Origin: Actinomycetota bacterium
GTDB taxonomy: Bacteria > Actinomycetota > Actinomycetes > Streptosporangiales > Streptosporangiaceae
Assembly: GCA_003242605.1 (NCBI GenBank)
Contig: QGUZ01000269.1
Location: forward strand, 1-7,058
Reading direction: 5' to 3'
DNA: 7,058 nucleotides
Shown here: in pieces, positions 5,518-7,058 of the stretch
Numbering within the stretch: position 1 is the stretch's first letter
How the letters are laid out: every line of letters starts with the position of its first letter
The notes under the pieces: generated by a model
The model's database searches: none
What the model was told of the DNA's origin: nothing
Seen by the model: the letters and a program-made list of their open reading frames with translations, nothing else
Position numbers and translations under genes: made by a program

Positions 5518-5841
5518 GTGAACGTTCCGGAGACCCCTGTTCATGCCGTCCCCGACGACGCCTTCCTGCTCGACGTGCGCGAGCCCGAGGAGTGGGTGGC
5601 CGGGCACGCCCCGGGCGCGGTGCACATCCCGCTCTTCGAGCTGCCCGCCCGCGTGGCGGAGGTGCCCGAGGACGCCACCGTCTACGTGATCTGCCGGGTC
5701 GGCGGGCGCTCGGCGCAGGCCACCGCGTGGCTCAACCGGTTCGGGCGCCGCGCGGTCAACGTGGCGGGCGGCATGATGGCGTGGGCCGCGGCCGCGCGGC
5801 CGATGGTCGCCGAGAACGGGCAGGAGCCGTACGTGGCCTGA
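5518..5841 (+). CDS. Single-domain rhodanese-like sulfurtransferase
   Basis: A 107-residue, one-domain rhodanese, a cytosolic protein that carries a persulfide sulfur on its active-site cysteine. Conserved features: FLLDVREPEEW (16-26), the HAPGAVHIPL segment (30-39), the active-site loop CRVGGRS with Cys59 and Arg64, and the terminal VAGGMMAW motif (81-88). No signal peptide or second domain. I start it at GTG 5518 because MNVPETP leads straight into the rhodanese fold and a -10-like CAGAAT sits six bases upstream; an in-frame start at 5464 would add 18 Arg/Gly/Cys-rich residues of no family resemblance. It lies 55 bases after the glycosylase gene and could be cotranscribed with it or have its own promoter. 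The sulfur acceptor is unknown. A redox or molybdopterin/thiamin sulfur role would be speculation. Confidence 0.9.
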   Translation: MNVPETPVHAVPDDAFLLDVREPEEWVAGHAPGAVHIPLFELPARVAEVPEDATVYVICRVGGRSAQATAWLNRFGRRAVNVAGGMMAWAAAARPMVAENGQEPYVA

Positions 5842-5867
5842 CGCGCGCGGCGACCGGCCTCGAGCGG

Positions 5868-5890
5868 GGCGGCCGGCGAGTCTGGCCGCC
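5868..5890 (+). terminator. Hairpin just after the rhodanese gene
   Basis: GGCGGCC (5868-5874) pairs perfectly with GGCCGCC (5884-5890) around a nine-base loop, starting 27 bases after the rhodanese stop. No U-tract follows. A perfect 16-bp palindrome, CGCCCCGCGCGGGGCG, lies further on at 5912-5927. Either could end transcription. Confidence 0.4.
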
Positions 5891-6010
5891 GCTTCGGCGC
5901 CCCGACGATGGCGCCCCGCGCGGGGCGGCCGGTCCACGGGCGGGACGTGGAAACGGCGGCCCGTCCGGCGTCCACCGCCGCCGTGCCGGGCGCGCCGGAT
6001 TCGGCGAGCG

Positions 6011-6078
6011 GCGGTGTCCGGAATCGGACGCAGATTCGCTGCGGCCACCGCGCCTTCTGCTTTGTTCGGTTTTTTCTT
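6011..6078 (+). terminator. Intrinsic terminator candidate with T-rich tail
   Basis: GCGGTG (6011-6016) pairs with CACCGC (6046-6051), enclosing an inner TCCG-gaat-CGGA hairpin (6017-6028). A strikingly T-rich tract follows at about 6055-6078, including six T in a row. This is the most classical rho-independent terminator shape in the window. It is about 170 bases past the rhodanese stop and upstream of the riboswitch promoter, so it would insulate the two. Confidence 0.5.
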
Positions 6079-6127
6079 CGCATCGGTGCCGGGCCGTTCC
6101 ACGGCCCTTTCCCGCCGCGTTCTCCCA

Positions 6128-6146
6128 CGTCCAAGCCGTATGGACG
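6128..6146. promoter_or_regulatory. CGTCCA-N7-TGGACG inverted repeat, possible operator
   Basis: CGTCCA at 6128-6133 and TGGACG at 6141-6146 form a perfect 6-bp inverted repeat with a seven-base spacer. The half-site centres are 13 bases apart. It lies about 115 bases upstream of the probable permease -10. A protein-binding site is possible but nothing identifies the regulator. Confidence 0.25.
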
Positions 6147-6162
6147 ACACGGACGGCCGGCG

Positions 6163-6219
6163 CGGGGGAGCCGCGCGGGCCGCGGGGGCGAGCGGCCGGT
6201 TTCGCGGCCGGCTCCCCCG
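6163..6219. other. Perfect 11-bp long-range hairpin, 5' of the riboswitch promoter
   Basis: CGGGGGAGCCG (6163-6173) is the exact reverse complement of CGGCTCCCCCG (6209-6219). Between them, CGGCCG (6193-6198) can pair with CGGCCG (6205-6210) around GTTTCG, competing slightly with the outer stem. Another small hairpin, GGCGC-GG-GCGCC, abuts at 6219-6230. It may be a terminator without U-tract or a structural block; chance is possible given composition, though 11 perfect pairs is long. Confidence 0.4.
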
Positions 6220-6260
6220 GCGCGGGCGCCCCCTCCCGCGTTCCGTTCACCTCCCCCTGG

Positions 6261-6266
6261 CATAAT
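6261..6266 (+). promoter_or_regulatory. Probable -10 element of the riboswitch-permease transcript
   Basis: CATAAT matches the TATAAT consensus at five of six positions and lies about 20 bases before the aptamer, so transcription would start near 6272-6275 and include the whole riboswitch. The -35 region (about 6237-6244) has no strong match. Confidence 0.55.
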
Positions 6267-6285
6267 CCGCCCGAAAGTTAAAGAA

Positions 6286-6386
6286 CCGCGGGAGCTCGGG
6301 CGAAACCGGGCTGAGAGGGCGGCTATCCGCGAACGGACGCGCCGCCGACCGCCGAACCTGTCCGGATAATGCCGGCGTAGGGAGCG
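6286..6386 (+). ncRNA. TPP riboswitch (THI element)
   Basis: The thiamin-pyrophosphate aptamer is recognised by its conserved parts in order. GGGAGC is at 6290-6295. A stem 6294-6299/6306-6311 has a GCGAAA loop. CTGAGAG (6311-6317) is the pyrimidine-sensing segment. A variable stem GGCGGC/GCCGCC (6318-6323/6341-6346) follows. GAACCTG is at 6354-6360. The pyrophosphate-sensing arm CCGG-ATAATG-CCGG (6362-6375) leads into GCGTAGGGAG. Against E. coli thiM, the CCTGATCTGG segment is one base shorter here (CCTGTCCGG). The outer P1 helix looks short (about CGC 6287-6289 with GCG 6384-6386). The ribosome-binding GGGAG (6380-6384) lies inside the aptamer, so ligand binding probably blocks translation of the permease directly. 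Confidence 0.93.
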
Positions 6387-6390
6387 TGTG

Positions 6391-7058
6391 ATGGGGCCTG
6401 CAGCCGCCCGTAGCGAGTCCTCTCGGACCGATCGCGACGAAGTCCCTCTCACCCTCGACGAAGCCCCTCCGCAGACCCTCGGCCTCCTCGACCAGGGGGC
6501 GTTCTGGGCGAACCTCGGCGTCAGCCTGCTGGGGTTCTCGGGGGCGCTCGTCCTCATCAACCCCCTCGGCGACGAGCCGCTGACCTTCACCGGCGCGATG
6601 CTGGCCGCCGTGATCGGCAGCCTCGTCGGCACCGCCATGGTCGGCCTCGCCGCCGTGCCGGGGGCGTACACCGGGCAGCCCGCCATGGTGCTGCTGCGCG
6701 GGCTGTTCGGGGCACGGCTGTCGTACGTGCCGACCGTGCTCAACATCATCCAGATGCTCGGCTGGGGCGCCTTCGAGCTCTGGGTCATCGCCCAGGGCGC
6801 CCGTGCCATCGCCGGTGACGCCGTGCCGTACGCGGTCTGGGTGATCATCGCGGGGGTGCTCACCACCGCGCTGACGATCCGGCCGCTCGGCGCGATCCGG
6901 CTGCTGCGCCGGTACGTCACCGTCGGCGTGATCATCTCGATGGTCTGGCTCTCCGTGGCGCTCGTCGCGGAGGGGCCGTCGCTCGGCGGCGGGTCCTGGG
7001 CGGCCTTCGCCCCGGCGATGGACTACGTGATCGCCCTGTCGGTCTCCTGGGTGCCGGT
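6391..7058 (+). CDS. cytX: NCS1-family permease, CytX-like putative hydroxymethylpyrimidine transporter (5' part)
   Basis: The first 222 codons of a membrane permease that runs off the window end. It starts MGPAAARSES, with a polar N-terminal tail of about 35 residues. Hydrophobic helices follow near 38-57, 66-90, 113-140, 146-164, 175-193 and from about 207. Motifs fitting NCS1 (nucleobase-cation symport) proteins are PGAYTGQPAMVLLRGLFG (90-107) and QMLGWGAFELWVIAQGARA in helix 3 (121-139), with Trp125 where the family has a substrate-stacking tryptophan, and a Trp (220) in helix 6. The NCS1 fold plus the TPP riboswitch five bases upstream point to CytX, thought to import hydroxymethylpyrimidine or a related thiamin precursor by cation symport. 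A cytosine/purine permease (CodB-like) is the alternative, but riboswitch control argues against it. GGGAG lies six bases before the ATG. The rest of the gene and any thi genes downstream are not visible. Confidence 0.85.
   Translation, partial: MGPAAARSESSRTDRDEVPLTLDEAPPQTLGLLDQGAFWANLGVSLLGFSGALVLINPLGDEPLTFTGAMLAAVIGSLVGTAMVGLAAVPGAYTGQPAMVLLRGLFGARLSYVPTVLNIIQMLGWGAFELWVIAQGARAIAGDAVPYAVWVIIAGVLTTALTIRPLGAIRLLRRYVTVGVIISMVWLSVALVAEGPSLGGGSWAAFAPAMDYVIALSVSWVP

Larger units (their letters stand above)
5842..6285. other. Non-coding stretch between rhodanese and the riboswitch
   Basis: About 440 bases with no gene I can support; the open frames here are Arg/Pro/Ala-rich and resemble no protein. 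It contains at least four hairpin-forming elements (5868-5890, 5912-5927, 6011-6051 followed by a T-rich tract, and 6163-6219), one spaced inverted repeat (6128-6146), and the probable -10 of the riboswitch transcript at 6261-6266. Confidence 0.65.

Noticed and set aside
5682..6935. 417-codon open frame on the minus strand
   Set aside because: It crosses the TPP riboswitch and lies antisense to the permease; it is a shadow frame.
1..7058. CRISPR array, insertion sequence, integrase, tRNA or rRNA
   Set aside because: No regularly spaced repeats, transposase or integrase motifs, terminal inverted repeats with a transposase, or RNA-gene signatures were seen on either strand.

Overview
The window looks like chromosomal housekeeping DNA from a very high-G+C actinobacterium. 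By eye it is roughly three-quarters G+C, with strong G/C at third codon positions. Gene content fits: paired CNNM/CorC-type proteins, an LCP-family wall ligase with a proline-rich cytosolic tail, an actinobacterial-type Fpg glycosylase, and a TPP-riboswitch-controlled permease. A Streptosporangiales-like genus is a guess. I see no insertion sequence, phage gene, tRNA, rRNA or CRISPR array.

Layout. Positions 82-2612 (minus strand) hold two consecutive DUF21/CBS membrane proteins. The upstream one is full length with a CorC_HlyC tail and the downstream one lacks that tail. A 152-base gap separates them and holds a direct repeat and a possible second promoter. Positions 2613-3086 are a divergent intergenic region. 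It serves the minus-strand pair, with two small hairpins in its presumed 5' leader, and the plus-strand LCP gene. It contains a perfect 15-bp tandem duplication and a GCAAGCG repeat. Positions 3087-4346 encode a LytR-CpsA-Psr protein. Positions 4347-4571 carry GC-rich hairpins (likely terminator) and then an AT-richer patch with three DnaA-box-like 9-mers. Positions 4572-5462 encode an Fpg/Nei-family DNA glycosylase with non-canonical loop residues, followed by a small rhodanese (5518-5841). Positions 5842-6285 appear non-coding, with several hairpins, one followed by a T-rich tract. Positions 6286-6386 are a clear TPP riboswitch aptamer directly in front of a permease of the NCS1/CytX type (6391 to the window end, truncated).

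How the genes relate. The minus-strand pair probably acts in divalent-cation export or homeostasis. The LCP protein acts in wall-polymer attachment. Fpg and rhodanese are close neighbours on one strand and both may start from leaderless transcripts. The permease is predicted to import a thiamin precursor (hydroxymethylpyrimidine or similar) and to be shut off when thiamin pyrophosphate is plentiful. No single undescribed multi-gene system is evident. The points most worth checking are the DnaA-box cluster, the substituted Fpg residues, and the repeats in the 2613-3086 region.
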